A stretch of DNA of 64,000 nucleotides, taken from the NCBI RefSeq assembly GCF_016864375.1, contig NZ_CP069354.1, positions 4,679,501-4,743,500 on the forward strand. Direction: 5' to 3'. The stretch comes from Microvirga sp. VF16 (GTDB lineage Bacteria > Pseudomonadota > Alphaproteobacteria > Rhizobiales > Beijerinckiaceae). The position numbers and the translations under genes are program-made. Shown here in pieces: positions 24,478 through 32,806 of this stretch. Position 1 is the first letter of the stretch; every line of letters begins with the position of its first letter. The notes below the pieces were generated by a model, which was not told where the DNA came from, did no database searches, and was given only the letters and a program-made list of their open reading frames with translations.

Positions 24478-24516
24478 CCCCGAGCTCAACGCGCGTCTGC
24501 GCCCCGAGCTCGGGGC
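24478..24516. repeat. CCCCGAGCTC inverted repeat in the rnk leader
   Basis: CCCCGAGCTC at 24478-24487 is complementary to the GAGCTCGGGG at 24506-24515, and GCCCCGAGCTCGGGGC at 24501-24516 is itself a 16-bp perfect palindrome. It could form an RNA hairpin some 300 nt before the gene, or be a binding site for a dimeric protein. No T-run follows. Confidence 0.45.
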
Positions 24517-24815
24517 GCTCCACATCATCTGAATCCTTGGACATCCTGTGAGGACGCATGCCGGTTCACCCGGCACGGCGGCATGGCTATCGCCTCAAGC
24601 TTGCGTTCCGCGTCGCGAATCCGAGCCTCGTCCAGGGCCAGACCAACAGCGTTCTTCCGCCTCCGAATGTCCTGATCGGCGGAACGAGCACCAGCCCGGT
24701 GCGACTGGCCCGGGCGCTTCAACTTAACCCCATCTATCCCCGGAATCCGATGGCGATCCCGGCCGCCCTCTGCGGCGTCCCGCGCCGCAGCATCTTCAAG
24801 AACAGGAGACATCGA

Positions 24816-25244
24816 ATGACCAAGAAAACAGCGCGCATCGCAAAGCCACGGATCACTCTGACGGCGGTGGATCACGAGAAGCTTTCAACCCTTGCCGAAG
24901 CGGCCCTGCACACGATGCCGGATGTGGCACGGGAGCTCGCCGAGGAGCTCGACCGGGCTCATATCCTGCCTGGCGGGAAGCAGCGTGCGGACGCGGTCCA
25001 TATGGGTTGCGAAGTCGATTTTCGGGATGACACCACAGGGCGCGTGCAGACGGTCACGCTGGTTTATCCGCACGAGGCCGACATCTCGCAGGGAAGGATC
25101 TCGGTGCTGACCCCGATCGGAACCGCCCTCATTGGGCTCCCACTCGGACAATCGATCGATTGGACCACCCGCACGGGGGAATCGAAGCGTCTGACCGTCC
25201 TGCAGATTCGCAAGCTCGCTTCGGTGGAACAGGAGGCCGTCTGA
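24816..25244 (+). CDS. rnk: Rnk-like nucleoside diphosphate kinase regulator / GreA-GreB C-terminal domain protein
   Basis: The 142-aa protein matches the Rnk family: a short N-terminal helical part (LTAVDHEKLSTLAEAAL, then ELAEELDRAHIL) followed by the FKBP-like GreA/GreB C-terminal domain with MGCEVDFRDDTTGRVQTV, TLVYPHEADISQGRISVLTPIGTALIGLP and GQSIDW. Rnk proteins bind RNA polymerase near the secondary channel and were first described as regulators of nucleoside diphosphate kinase. The ATG at 24816 was chosen for the AGGAGA site six bases upstream. The frame is open from 24558, but the upstream residues are unlike Rnk. No operon partner is visible, and the leader is long and GC-rich. Confidence 0.85.
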   Translation: MTKKTARIAKPRITLTAVDHEKLSTLAEAALHTMPDVARELAEELDRAHILPGGKQRADAVHMGCEVDFRDDTTGRVQTVTLVYPHEADISQGRISVLTPIGTALIGLPLGQSIDWTTRTGESKRLTVLQIRKLASVEQEAV

Positions 25245-25261
25245 GCGGACGCATCTGGACT

Positions 25262-25360
25262 GCCCTGCTCGTCATGGCCGGGCTCGTCCCGGCCATCCAC
25301 ATCTTTGCAACGTTGAGGTTCTCAAGTCGTGGATCCCCGGAACCAGTCCGGGGATGACGG
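25262..25360. repeat. GTCATGGCC...GGATGACG palindromic repeat
   Basis: Begins GTCATGGCCGGGCTCGTCCC and ends CCGGAACCAGTCCGGGGATGACGG, with GTGGATCC in the middle. It fills the gap between the convergent rnk-like and glutamine amidotransferase genes and may act as a two-way terminator. Confidence 0.65.
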
Positions 25361-25415
25361 CGGAGGGTATCGGTCCTGACGGAACCTCCATGCGTATGCG
25401 GGAAAACGCGAGGCT

Positions 25416-26279
25416 TCACGCCCGTCCGCGCGCACTCTTCTCCACCTTCACACGGTGTTCGACGAAGTTGCGGATTTCGCGGGTGCGGCGATGGGGGTCG
25501 AGCACTTCCGCGTCGATGCCGTACCGCCAAGCGAGATCGAAGCGCGATGGATCCCTGTCCAGGGCCACCAGGTCCTGCACATAAGCGACGGCTTCCTCGG
25601 TCGTCCGGCAGAAGCCTTCCTTCACGAGGATATCCGTCCGGCGGCTCAGGATGGCGGCGAGTTCACTTAGCGAAAACTCGGGATGATACTGCACGCCCCA
25701 GAACACGCCGCCGTCCCGACGGATCTCGGCGGCCTGGACCGGGGAGATCGCATTGCCGGCAAGCACCGTGCAGTCGCCCGGCAGGGTTGTGACCATGTCG
25801 AGATGGATGGCGGGCGCATCAAAAGCCGCGGGGCGACCTTCAAGCATGGGGTGGTCGCGGCCAGCCTCGGTAGCCGTGATTTTGCGGGCGACGCCCACCT
25901 CGCGCCCGAGCGGGTTTACCTGCACGTCTCCGTCCGCCGCGACGGCCGCGACCTGCAGGCCCCAGCATGAGCCGAAGGACGGGGTGCGGGATGCATAGAC
26001 CGCCCGCATCAGGTCGATCTGGCTCAGGATGTCGGGAGTGCGGTCGTAGATGTTGAGGTGCGAGCCGGTGAGCACGATGCCGTCATAGGATTCGAGGCCC
26101 GCCGCGTCCGGCAGGTTCGCGCCCTCATCCGTCGGAAAGGCGATGTCGCAGACGGCATCGCCTTCGATGCCCTGAATCACCTCCGCATAGGATTCCGAGA
26201 GGGTTAGTCCATAGGCTTGCCTGTGGGCCTGCCTTGCGCCCCGCGTATTGCCCTCAACTACCAGAAACCGTAAGGCCAT
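25416..26279 (-). CDS. Class I glutamine amidotransferase-like protein
   Basis: The 287-aa protein has the triad of class I amidotransferases: Cys105 in FGSCWGLQ, a His in VQYHPEFSLSE and the Glu two residues on. The N-terminal part (VLTGSHLNIYDRTPDIL) fits the GMP-synthase-like GATase fold, where glutamine is split and ammonia is passed to a partner domain. Here there is no synthetase domain, and no partner enzyme lies next to it, so it may act alone as a glutaminase-like enzyme in gamma-glutamyl or polyamine metabolism; this is only an inference. ATG 26279 was chosen because the upstream 20 residues are Arg-rich and not typical. The start faces the DMT exporter gene, divergent by 76 nt. Confidence 0.82.
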   Translation of the reverse strand: MALRFLVVEGNTRGARQAHRQAYGLTLSESYAEVIQGIEGDAVCDIAFPTDEGANLPDAAGLESYDGIVLTGSHLNIYDRTPDILSQIDLMRAVYASRTPSFGSCWGLQVAAVAADGDVQVNPLGREVGVARKITATEAGRDHPMLEGRPAAFDAPAIHLDMVTTLPGDCTVLAGNAISPVQAAEIRRDGGVFWGVQYHPEFSLSELAAILSRRTDILVKEGFCRTTEEAVAYVQDLVALDRDPSRFDLAWRYGIDAEVLDPHRRTREIRNFVEHRVKVEKSARGRA

Positions 26280-26355
26280 GCGTATCACCCGCTTTCTTTC
26301 GCGCCGGTTTAGCCGAACGGCGCAAAGCAGCAAGCGCAATAAGGTCCTGCCTCCA

Positions 26356-27261
26356 ATGAAATTTCTGCAATCGCTCTGGCAAGGTCTTTGGGGGCAGGCC
26401 TATCTTCTCCTGGTTCTCACCACGCTCATGTGGGCCGGTAACGGCATCGCCGGCCGGCTCGCCATCGGCGAGATCTCCCCCATGGTGCTCACCTGTCTGC
26501 GCTGGATCGTCGTGGTGGCGATCCTGCTGCCCCTCGTCGGGCGCCAGCTCGTGGCGGAATGGCCGAAATTCAGGGCTCGCTGGTTCTTCACGCTTATCAT
26601 GGGCGTCTTCGGCTTCACGGCCTTCAACGCGCTCTTCTATGCCGCCGCCCATCACACCAGCGCGGTCAACCTCACCATCTTCCAGGGCTCGATTCCGGTC
26701 TTCGTGCTCATCGGCATGATCGTCGTCTTCCGCGCCCGCGTGATCCCACTTCAGATCATCGGCATGATCGTCACGCTCATCGGCGTGATCACGGTATCGG
26801 TCAAAGCCGATTGGGAGATCCTGAAGACGCTGGCGATCAATATCGGCGACGTGTGGATGCTGATCGCCTGCGTGTTCTATTCGGTCTACACGCTCGGCCT
26901 GCGCTATCGCCCGGAGATGCCGGGCCTCGTGTTCTTCGCCGCCATGGCGGTCGTGGCCTTCGCGAGTTCCCTGCCCCTCGTCGGCGCGGAGATGATCCAG
27001 GGCACGGCGCAGTTTCCCACGCCGAAGGGCTGGCTCATCCTGCTCTACGTGGCTCTCCTGCCTTCGCTGCTATCGCAGATCTTCTTCATCCGCGGCGTCG
27101 AGTTGATCGGCCCGGCGCGGGCGGGTCTCTTCGTCAATCTTGTGCCGGTCTTCGGCGCCCTGCTCGCGGTGGTGCTGCTCGGCGAGCCTTTTGCGCTTTA
27201 TCACGCGATCGGGTTGGCGCTCGTGCTCGGCGGAATCTGGCTCGCGGAGCAGCGACGGTAA
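26356..27261 (+). CDS. DMT-family (EamA) transporter
   Basis: The 301-aa protein has ten predicted membrane helices in two EamA repeats: the first runs from LLLVLTTLMWAGNGIAGRLA to about residue 140, the second from DVWMLIACVFYSVYTLGLRY. The conserved Pro- and Gly-rich turns and the final GLALVLGGIWLAE are typical of drug/metabolite exporters, which move amino acids, nucleosides or small amines outward. The substrate cannot be told. ATG 26356 puts the protein start at its expected position just before helix 1; the longer reading from 26248 overlaps the divergent amidotransferase gene and adds a basic lead. A repeat follows the stop. Confidence 0.87.
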   Translation: MKFLQSLWQGLWGQAYLLLVLTTLMWAGNGIAGRLAIGEISPMVLTCLRWIVVVAILLPLVGRQLVAEWPKFRARWFFTLIMGVFGFTAFNALFYAAAHHTSAVNLTIFQGSIPVFVLIGMIVVFRARVIPLQIIGMIVTLIGVITVSVKADWEILKTLAINIGDVWMLIACVFYSVYTLGLRYRPEMPGLVFFAAMAVVAFASSLPLVGAEMIQGTAQFPTPKGWLILLYVALLPSLLSQIFFIRGVELIGPARAGLFVNLVPVFGALLAVVLLGEPFALYHAIGLALVLGGIWLAEQRR

Positions 27262-27296
27262 GTACGTAGCTCCGACGGACATCAGACCCTCCACCG

Positions 27297-27424
27297 TCAT
27301 CCCCGCGAAGGCGGGGATCCATAAACACGACAGCTTGAGAGAAGACGCAGCGGCCTCCGCTTCGATTGTTCTGGATCGTCAGCGGTTATGGATTCCGGGC
27401 TCGCCTCCGGCGCCCCGGAATGAC
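27297..27424. repeat. GTCATCCCCGCGAAGGCGGGG...CCGGAATGAC palindromic repeat
   Basis: Starts GTCATCCCCGCGAAGGCGGG, has ATCCATAAACACG within and ends GGATTCCGGGCTCGCC through CCGGAATGAC. It sits between the convergent ends of the DMT exporter and purU genes. The copy at 52450-52551 shares both arms. Confidence 0.75.
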
Positions 27425-27437
27425 AGTGGCGAGTTCG

Positions 27438-28310
27438 CTAATCCGCGAACACTACCGTCTTGCGGCCGTTGAGGATGATGCGGTCCTCAAGGTGATAGCG
27501 CACGGCGCGGGCCAGCACGCGGCGTTCGATGTCGCGGCCCTTGCGGACGAGATCCTCCGCGGAATCGCGATGCGTGATCGACTCCACGTCCTGCGCGATG
27601 ATCGGGCCCTCATCGAGATCGGACGTCACATAGTGCGCCGTCGCGCCGATCAGCTTCACGCCGCGGGTATGGGCCTGATGGTAGGGCTTGGCGCCCTTGA
27701 AGCTTGGAAGAAACGAGTGGTGGATGTTGATGCAGCGCCCCGCGAGCTTCGCGGCAAGACCATCCGACAGGACCTGCATGTAACGCGCGAGCACCACGAG
27801 ATCGACTTTCGAGTCGCGGATGATCTCCCAGACCTGTGCTTCCTGCTCGAGCTTCGTGTCCTTCGTGACGGGAAGGCAGTGGAACGGGACCTTGCCCAGA
27901 TCCACATGGCTGTAGGTTTCGGCCGGATGGTTGGCGATGACACCGACGAGCTCGAAATCGAGCTCGCCGATGCGCCAGCGGTAGAGAAGATCCGCGAGGC
28001 AATGGTCGAATTTCGAGACCAGCAGCATGACCCGGCGCTTCTCGCGCGGATCGCGTAAGGTCCATGTCATGCTCAAGCGATCGGCGAGCGGCGCGAAGCC
28101 GCTCTTCAAGGCATCGAGATCACTCTCTCCCGACACGGGATCGAAAACGACACGCATGAAGAAGCGATCCGTCTGCGTGTCGTCATATTGCTGGGCGTCG
28201 AGGATGTTGAGACCCGCATCGGACAGGTGCCCTGCCACGGCAGCCACGATACCGGGACGGTTCGGGCAAGCGAGCGTCAGAACGAAGCGCTGTCGCAGGG
28301 ACGATGCCAT
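27438..28310 (-). CDS. purU: Formyltetrahydrofolate deformylase
   Basis: PurU hydrolyses 10-formyl-THF to formate and THF and balances one-carbon pools. The 290-aa protein starts with an ACT domain (LACPNRPGIVAAVAGHLS, residues 13-30) and then has the formyltransferase-like domain. The catalytic Asn-His-Asp set appears in INIHHSFLPSFKGA and GATAHYVTSDLDEGPII. ATG 28310 was chosen because GAGGAA is just upstream and it starts the ACT domain properly. The gene lies 22 nt after the serA stop, in the same direction, so serC-serA-purU may form a one-carbon/serine unit; serine also feeds the folate one-carbon pool, which fits. Confidence 0.93.
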   Translation of the reverse strand: MASSLRQRFVLTLACPNRPGIVAAVAGHLSDAGLNILDAQQYDDTQTDRFFMRVVFDPVSGESDLDALKSGFAPLADRLSMTWTLRDPREKRRVMLLVSKFDHCLADLLYRWRIGELDFELVGVIANHPAETYSHVDLGKVPFHCLPVTKDTKLEQEAQVWEIIRDSKVDLVVLARYMQVLSDGLAAKLAGRCINIHHSFLPSFKGAKPYHQAHTRGVKLIGATAHYVTSDLDEGPIIAQDVESITHRDSAEDLVRKGRDIERRVLARAVRYHLEDRIILNGRKTVVFAD

Positions 28311-28332
28311 GATGCGTTCCTCTTCATCCTTT

Positions 28333-29925
28333 TTAGAAGCGTACGGCGCGGGCGCGCTTGACCTGCGGGATCTCCTCGATCTTGCGCAGGAGCTCATCGG
28401 AGACCGGCTCGTCCACCGACACGAAGCAGATCGCATCGCCGCCCGGCTTGTCGCGGCCGAGCGCGAAGGTCGCGACGTTCACGCCCGACTCGCCGAGCAG
28501 GGTGCCGAAGCGGCCGATGAAGCCGGGCTTGTCGTCGTTGCGCACATAGATCATGTTCGGCGCGAATTCCGCATCGACCATGATGTCACGGATTTCGGTC
28601 ACACGCGGCTTGCCGTCCTGGAACACGGTGCCGCCCGCATGGCGCGCCATGTCCTCCGCGTCGACAACGATGCGAATGAAGCTCTCGTAGTCGCGAGCCG
28701 CGCTCTCGCGCTTGACCTCTTCCACCGTGATGCCGCGCTCGCGCGCCACGATCGGAGCCGACACCATGTTGATGTCCTGCAGGAAGGGCCGCAGCACGCC
28801 GGTCACCGCAGCCGAGGTCAGCGCGCGGGTGTTCATCTCGGCGACAGCGCCCTCGTATTCGATCCGAATGCCCTTGATCGGCGCTTCCGTGAGCTGGCCG
28901 AGGAAGGAGCCGAGCTTGTCGGCAAGCGCCACGAACGGCTTCAGGCGCGGCGCTTCCTCCGCAGTAATCGACGGGAAGTTCACCGCATTCTGGATCGCGC
29001 CCTGCAGCAGGTAATCCGACATCTGCTCGGCCACCTGCAGCGCCACGTTCTCCTGCGCTTCCGAGGTGGCAGCACCCAGATGCGGCGTGCAGACCACGTT
29101 GGGATGGCCGAAGAGCGGGTTGGAAGTCGCCGGCTCCTCGACGAACACGTCGAAGGCGGCGCCCGCCACATGGCCGGAATCGAGCGCCGCGCGCAAAGCC
29201 GCCTCGTCGACGAGACCGCCGCGGGCGCAGTTGATGATGCGCACGCCCTTCTTGGTCTTGGCGATATTCTCCGCCGAGAGCACGTTCTTCGTTTTCTCGG
29301 TCATCGGCACGTGCAGCGTGATGATGTCGGCGCGGCGCAGGAGATCGTCCAGCTCCACTTTCTCGACGCCGAGTTCGACTGCGCGTTCCGGCGACAGGAA
29401 GGGATCGTAGGCGATCACCTTCATGCGCAGGCCGATGGCGCGGTCGGCCACGATGGATCCGATATTGCCGCAGCCGATGACACCGAGCACCTTGGCGGTC
29501 AGCTCGACGCCCATGAAGCGGTTCTTCTCCCACTTGCCTCCTTGCGTCGACGCATCGGCCTGCGGGATCTGGCGTGCGAGCGCGAACATCATGGCGATGG
29601 CGTGCTCGGCGGTGGTGATGGAATTGCCGAAGGGCGTGTTCATGACGATGATGCCCTTCGCCGTGGCGGCGGGGATCTCGACATTGTCGACGCCGATGCC
29701 GGCGCGGCCGATGACCTTCAGGCTCTTGGCCTGTTCGAGGATCTTCGCCGTCACCTTGGTGGCGGAGCGGATGGCAAGGCCATCATATTCGCCGATGATG
29801 GCGGCGAGCTTGTCCTTGTCCTTGCCGAGATCCGGCTGGAAATCGACCTCGATGCCGCGATCCTTGAAGATCTGCACGGCGGCGGGAGACAAAGCATCGG
29901 AAATGAGAACGCGGGGAGCGGGCAT
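28333..29925 (-). CDS. serA: D-3-phosphoglycerate dehydrogenase
   Basis: SerA oxidises 3-phosphoglycerate to 3-phosphohydroxypyruvate with NAD+, the first step of serine synthesis. The 530-aa protein is of the long type I class. The dehydrogenase core has GRAGIGVDNVEIPAA, the NAD site VIGCGNIGS, the catalytic Arg in NCARGGLVDE and the catalytic His in VCTPHLGAAT. An intervening domain of about 130 residues and a C-terminal ACT domain (RNDDKPGFIGRFGTLL) follow, the latter a likely serine-binding site for feedback control. It is downstream of serC, separated by 124 nt that include a palindromic repeat, and is followed closely by purU. Confidence 0.96.
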   Translation of the reverse strand: MPAPRVLISDALSPAAVQIFKDRGIEVDFQPDLGKDKDKLAAIIGEYDGLAIRSATKVTAKILEQAKSLKVIGRAGIGVDNVEIPAATAKGIIVMNTPFGNSITTAEHAIAMMFALARQIPQADASTQGGKWEKNRFMGVELTAKVLGVIGCGNIGSIVADRAIGLRMKVIAYDPFLSPERAVELGVEKVELDDLLRRADIITLHVPMTEKTKNVLSAENIAKTKKGVRIINCARGGLVDEAALRAALDSGHVAGAAFDVFVEEPATSNPLFGHPNVVCTPHLGAATSEAQENVALQVAEQMSDYLLQGAIQNAVNFPSITAEEAPRLKPFVALADKLGSFLGQLTEAPIKGIRIEYEGAVAEMNTRALTSAAVTGVLRPFLQDINMVSAPIVARERGITVEEVKRESAARDYESFIRIVVDAEDMARHAGGTVFQDGKPRVTEIRDIMVDAEFAPNMIYVRNDDKPGFIGRFGTLLGESGVNVATFALGRDKPGGDAICFVSVDEPVSDELLRKIEEIPQVKRARAVRF

Positions 29926-29946
29926 GGTGCACCTGTGCCTGTAGCG

Positions 29947-30042
29947 TCATCCCGGCCAAGCGCAGCGCGAGCCGGGATCGTCATGGGAGTCTAGCTGGTG
30001 AGAGCGATCCCGGATCGCGGCATGGCCGCGTCCGGGATGACG
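29947..30042. repeat. GTCATCCCGG...CCGGGATGACG palindromic repeat
   Basis: Lies between serC and serA on the minus strand. Arms GTCATCCCGGCC at the left and GTCCGGGATGACG at the right are complementary, with an inner pair CCGGGATC and GATCCCGG. It may alter the level of serA read-through from serC. Confidence 0.7.
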
Positions 30043-30049
30043 CATGAAA

Positions 30050-31222
30050 TCAAGCCGCTTGCGCGAGCTTCGCCTTTTCCTGCGCGAAGGCCCAGTCGAG
30101 CCAGGGCGTCAGGGCTTCGAGGTCCGATTGCTCGACCGTCGCGCCGCACCAGATGCGAAGGCCGGGAGGCGCGTCGCGATAGGCGCCGATGTCGAGGGCG
30201 ACGCCCTCCTTGTCGAGCGCCGTCGTGATGCCCTTGGCGATCTGCGCCACGGCGTCGGGGCCCTTGGCGACCACGTCCGGATCGGCGATGACGAGGCAGA
30301 CGCTGGTGTTGGAAGCGGTCACCGGCACCTTGGCGAGATTGGCGATCCACGGGGTCTTCGCGACCCAGTCATGGATGACCTTCGCGTTGGCATCGGCCTT
30401 GGCGACGAGCGCGTTCAACCCACCGATGGACTTCGCCCATTCGAGCGCGTCGATGTAATCCTCGACGGCGAGCATGGAGGGCGTGTTGATGGTCTCGCCC
30501 TCGAAGATACCTTCGATGAGCTTGCCACCCTTGGTCATGCGGAAAATCTTCGGCAGCGGCCAGGCCGGCTTGTAGCTCTCGAGCCGCTCCACCGCGCGGG
30601 GCGAGAGGATGAGCATGCCATGGGCCGCTTCGCCGCCCAGAACCTTCTGCCAGGAGAAGGTGACCACATCGAGCTTGGAGAAATCGAGCTTCTGCGCGAA
30701 AGCCGCCGAGGTGGCATCGCAGATGGTCAGGCCTTCGCGGTCGGCCGCGATCCAGTCGGCGTTCGGCACGCGCACGCCGGAGGTGGTGCCATTCCAGGTG
30801 AAGACCACGTCGCGGTTCTTCGTGTCGACCTGCGCAAGATCGGGAAGCTCGCCGTAAGGCGCATTGATGACCCTGGCGTCAGACAACTTGAGCTGCTTGA
30901 CCACGTCCGTGACCCAGCCCTCGCCGAAGCTTTCCCAGGCCAGCATGTCGACCGGGCGGGCACCCAGCATCGACCACAGCACCATCTCGACGGCGCCGGT
31001 ATCGGAAGCGGGCACGATGCCGATGCGGTAATCGGCCGGCACGTCCAGCACCTCGCGGGTGAGGTCAATGGCGAGCTTCAGGCGCGATTTGCCGAGCTTC
31101 GCGCGGTGCGAGCGGCCGAGGCTGTCGGTCTTGAGGTTCTGGAGAGACCATCCGGGGCGCTTCGCGCAGGGGCCGGACGAAAAGAAAGGCGCGCGCGGAC
31201 GCGCGGCAGGCAGGTTTGTCAT
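30050..31222 (-). CDS. serC: Phosphoserine aminotransferase
   Basis: SerC makes 3-phosphoserine from phosphohydroxypyruvate and glutamate, the second step of serine synthesis. The 390-aa protein is the variant form common in alphaproteobacteria and archaea rather than the E. coli type. Landmarks are FFSSGPCAKRPGWSL near the start, IGIVPASDTGAVEMVLWSMLG around the PLP phosphate site, and the Schiff-base Lys in FSWQKVLGGEAAHGM. ATG 31222 was chosen because AAGGA is 8 nt before it. It is the first gene of a serC-serA-purU string, with the divergent RND efflux genes upstream across a 247-nt region. Confidence 0.94.
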   Translation of the reverse strand: MTNLPAARPRAPFFSSGPCAKRPGWSLQNLKTDSLGRSHRAKLGKSRLKLAIDLTREVLDVPADYRIGIVPASDTGAVEMVLWSMLGARPVDMLAWESFGEGWVTDVVKQLKLSDARVINAPYGELPDLAQVDTKNRDVVFTWNGTTSGVRVPNADWIAADREGLTICDATSAAFAQKLDFSKLDVVTFSWQKVLGGEAAHGMLILSPRAVERLESYKPAWPLPKIFRMTKGGKLIEGIFEGETINTPSMLAVEDYIDALEWAKSIGGLNALVAKADANAKVIHDWVAKTPWIANLAKVPVTASNTSVCLVIADPDVVAKGPDAVAQIAKGITTALDKEGVALDIGAYRDAPPGLRIWCGATVEQSDLEALTPWLDWAFAQEKAKLAQAA

Positions 31223-31334
31223 GTAATCCATCCTTACAGATGGGCGCCTCTCGGTGGGGAGAGGTGTCCCGCCAACCGGTATGAATGAGGTGCGGCCGGC
31301 GGTCAAGGCGACTATCGTTGCGTCAATGGCTCAG

Positions 31335-31350
31335 ATTACGAAATCGTAAT
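31335..31350. promoter_or_regulatory. ATTACG-AAAT-CGTAAT inverted repeat, possible repressor site
   Basis: A perfect 6-bp inverted repeat with a 4-bp centre lies in the divergent region between serC and the efflux operon, 120 nt before the membrane-fusion gene. The layout resembles operators of TetR-type repressors that often control RND pumps. No such regulator gene is adjacent. Confidence 0.4.
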
Positions 31351-31469
31351 ACAAAACATCGTGTTTGCTGCGTTATGTTCGCAGCACTTGGCATATATTG
31401 TGCTAGGACAACTTCCGATAATTGTGACCAAAGAGCCGATAAGGCCAAAGGACTGAGTAAGGAGCGAGC

Positions 31470-32744
31470 ATGCGTGTGTCCGGTCAACTCGCTGTCATTG
31501 CCGTGCTGGGGGCAGCAGGCTTTGGCGGCTGGTACGCCTATAAGGGCGGCCACTTGGCCAATGTGCCCGTGATCGGCGCGTATGTGAGCCAACCCGCAGG
31601 CCAGCAGGCCGCCCAGGGTGGGCGTGGCCGCGGCGGTCCGGCCGGACCTGCGACGGTTGACGTCGATACGGTCAAGACCGGGCGCATCGTCGAGGTCCGG
31701 GAATCGGTCGGCACGGTCCGTGCCTATGAATCGATCATGGTGACCGCCAAGGTGGCAGGCATCGTCAGCGAGATCGGCTTCGAGGAAGGCCAGAAGGTCA
31801 AGGCCGGCGACATGCTGGTCCAGTTCGACGCCGCCGAACGCCGCGCCGCCATCGAGCAGGCCGTCGCCGAGGCGAACCGCGCCACGGCATTGCGGAACGA
31901 GGTCGCGATCAAGCTCGAACGTGCCCAGGCGCTCAGCCGCACCGGAGCCGGCACCGGCGCCCAGGTCGAGGATCTGACGGCCCAGATGAAGTCGCTCGAA
32001 GGATCGATTGCCTCCGCCCAGGCCCAGCGTAAGGCCGCAGAGGCACGGCTTGAAGATTTGATGATCCGGGCCCCCTTCGCGGGCCGCGTCGGCACCCGCT
32101 CCGTCTCGCTCGGCGCCTATGTGGCCCCCGGCACGCGCATTACCTCCCTCGACGACCTGTCCAAGATCCGCCTCGACTTCGCGGTGCCGGAGAACCTCCT
32201 GGGCCGCCTCAAGCCGGGCCAGACGGTCAATGCCACCTCCGCCGCCTATAAGGGCCGCACCTTCAAGGGCAGCGTGTCGACCATCGATCCCCGCGTCGAC
32301 CAGACGACCCGCACGGCGCGCCTGACGGCAGAATTCGAGAATGCGGACGAGGCCTTGAAGCCCGGCATGTTCCTGTCGGTGGCCCTGGAGGTTTCGACCA
32401 AGGACGATGCCGTCGTGGTGCCGGAAGAGGCCATCGTCAGCGAGGGTCTGCGCCACATCGTCTATCCGGTGAAGGACAACAAGGTGGAGCGTCGCGTCAT
32501 CACCATCGGCCAGCGCCAGGGTGGCAAGGTCGAGGTGGTGGAGGGCTTGAAACCCGGCGAAACTGTCGTCGTGCTGGGCGTCCAGCGCGTGCGCCCCGGC
32601 GCCGAGGTCGTCGCCCGCCCGGTGGGCTCGGGTGCACCAGCCCCGGCGGCCCCCGTGCCCGCGGCGAACCGGGAGCAGCCCTCCCGCTCCTCGCTGAACG
32701 TGCCGCAGGCCATCGGCGCCGCTCAGGCTGCCGAGCGGAAGTGA
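31470..32744 (+). CDS. RND efflux membrane-fusion (periplasmic adaptor) protein
   Basis: The 424-aa protein joins an inner-membrane RND pump to an outer-membrane channel. A single N-terminal hydrophobic segment (AVIAVLGAAGFGGWYAY) acts as anchor. It is followed by a Gly/Gln-rich linker and the HlyD/AcrA plan: a lipoyl half-motif (SIMVTAKVAGIVSEI), a coiled coil with repeated Ala and Glu (AAIEQAVAEANRATAL), the second lipoyl half (LMIRAPFAGRVGTRSVSLGAYV) and a beta-barrel domain. The end is rich in Pro and Ala. AAGGAG with five-base spacing precedes ATG 31470. It forms a pair with the pump at 32807, but a terminator-like hairpin lies between them. No outer-membrane channel gene is present. Confidence 0.92.
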   Translation: MRVSGQLAVIAVLGAAGFGGWYAYKGGHLANVPVIGAYVSQPAGQQAAQGGRGRGGPAGPATVDVDTVKTGRIVEVRESVGTVRAYESIMVTAKVAGIVSEIGFEEGQKVKAGDMLVQFDAAERRAAIEQAVAEANRATALRNEVAIKLERAQALSRTGAGTGAQVEDLTAQMKSLEGSIASAQAQRKAAEARLEDLMIRAPFAGRVGTRSVSLGAYVAPGTRITSLDDLSKIRLDFAVPENLLGRLKPGQTVNATSAAYKGRTFKGSVSTIDPRVDQTTRTARLTAEFENADEALKPGMFLSVALEVSTKDDAVVVPEEAIVSEGLRHIVYPVKDNKVERRVITIGQRQGGKVEVVEGLKPGETVVVLGVQRVRPGAEVVARPVGSGAPAPAAPVPAANREQPSRSSLNVPQAIGAAQAAERK

Positions 32745-32751
32745 TCTTTCT

Positions 32752-32780
32752 CTCCCGCTCCGGCGGGAGGTTTTCGTTTT
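32752..32780 (+). terminator. Terminator-like hairpin within the RND operon
   Basis: CTCCCGC (32752-32758) pairs with GCGGGAG (32763-32769) around a 4-nt loop and is followed by GTTTTCGTTTT. This is a good intrinsic-terminator shape in the 62-nt gap between the adaptor and pump genes, so it may attenuate pump expression. Confidence 0.6.
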
Positions 32781-32806
32781 ACTGACTGGACTAGAGCCGA
32801 ACCGCC

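Larger units (their letters stand above)
23238..24815. other. 1.6-kb gene-free tract upstream of rnk
   Basis: No convincing protein gene was found in this long interval. From 23238 to 23330 lies the RTX gene upstream region. From 23340 to 23770 frames on both strands show no known domain but may be remnants. At 23773-23816 there is an SOS-type promoter reading to the left. From 23826 to 24293 four palindromic repeats stand in tandem. From 24300 to 24815 there is a long GC-rich leader to the rnk-like gene containing a strong palindrome. Confidence 0.5.

Noticed and set aside
28027..29994. A 655-codon plus-strand frame opposite serA
   Set aside because: serA on the minus strand has all catalytic motifs; the opposite frame is His/Asp/Arg-rich with no fold signature.
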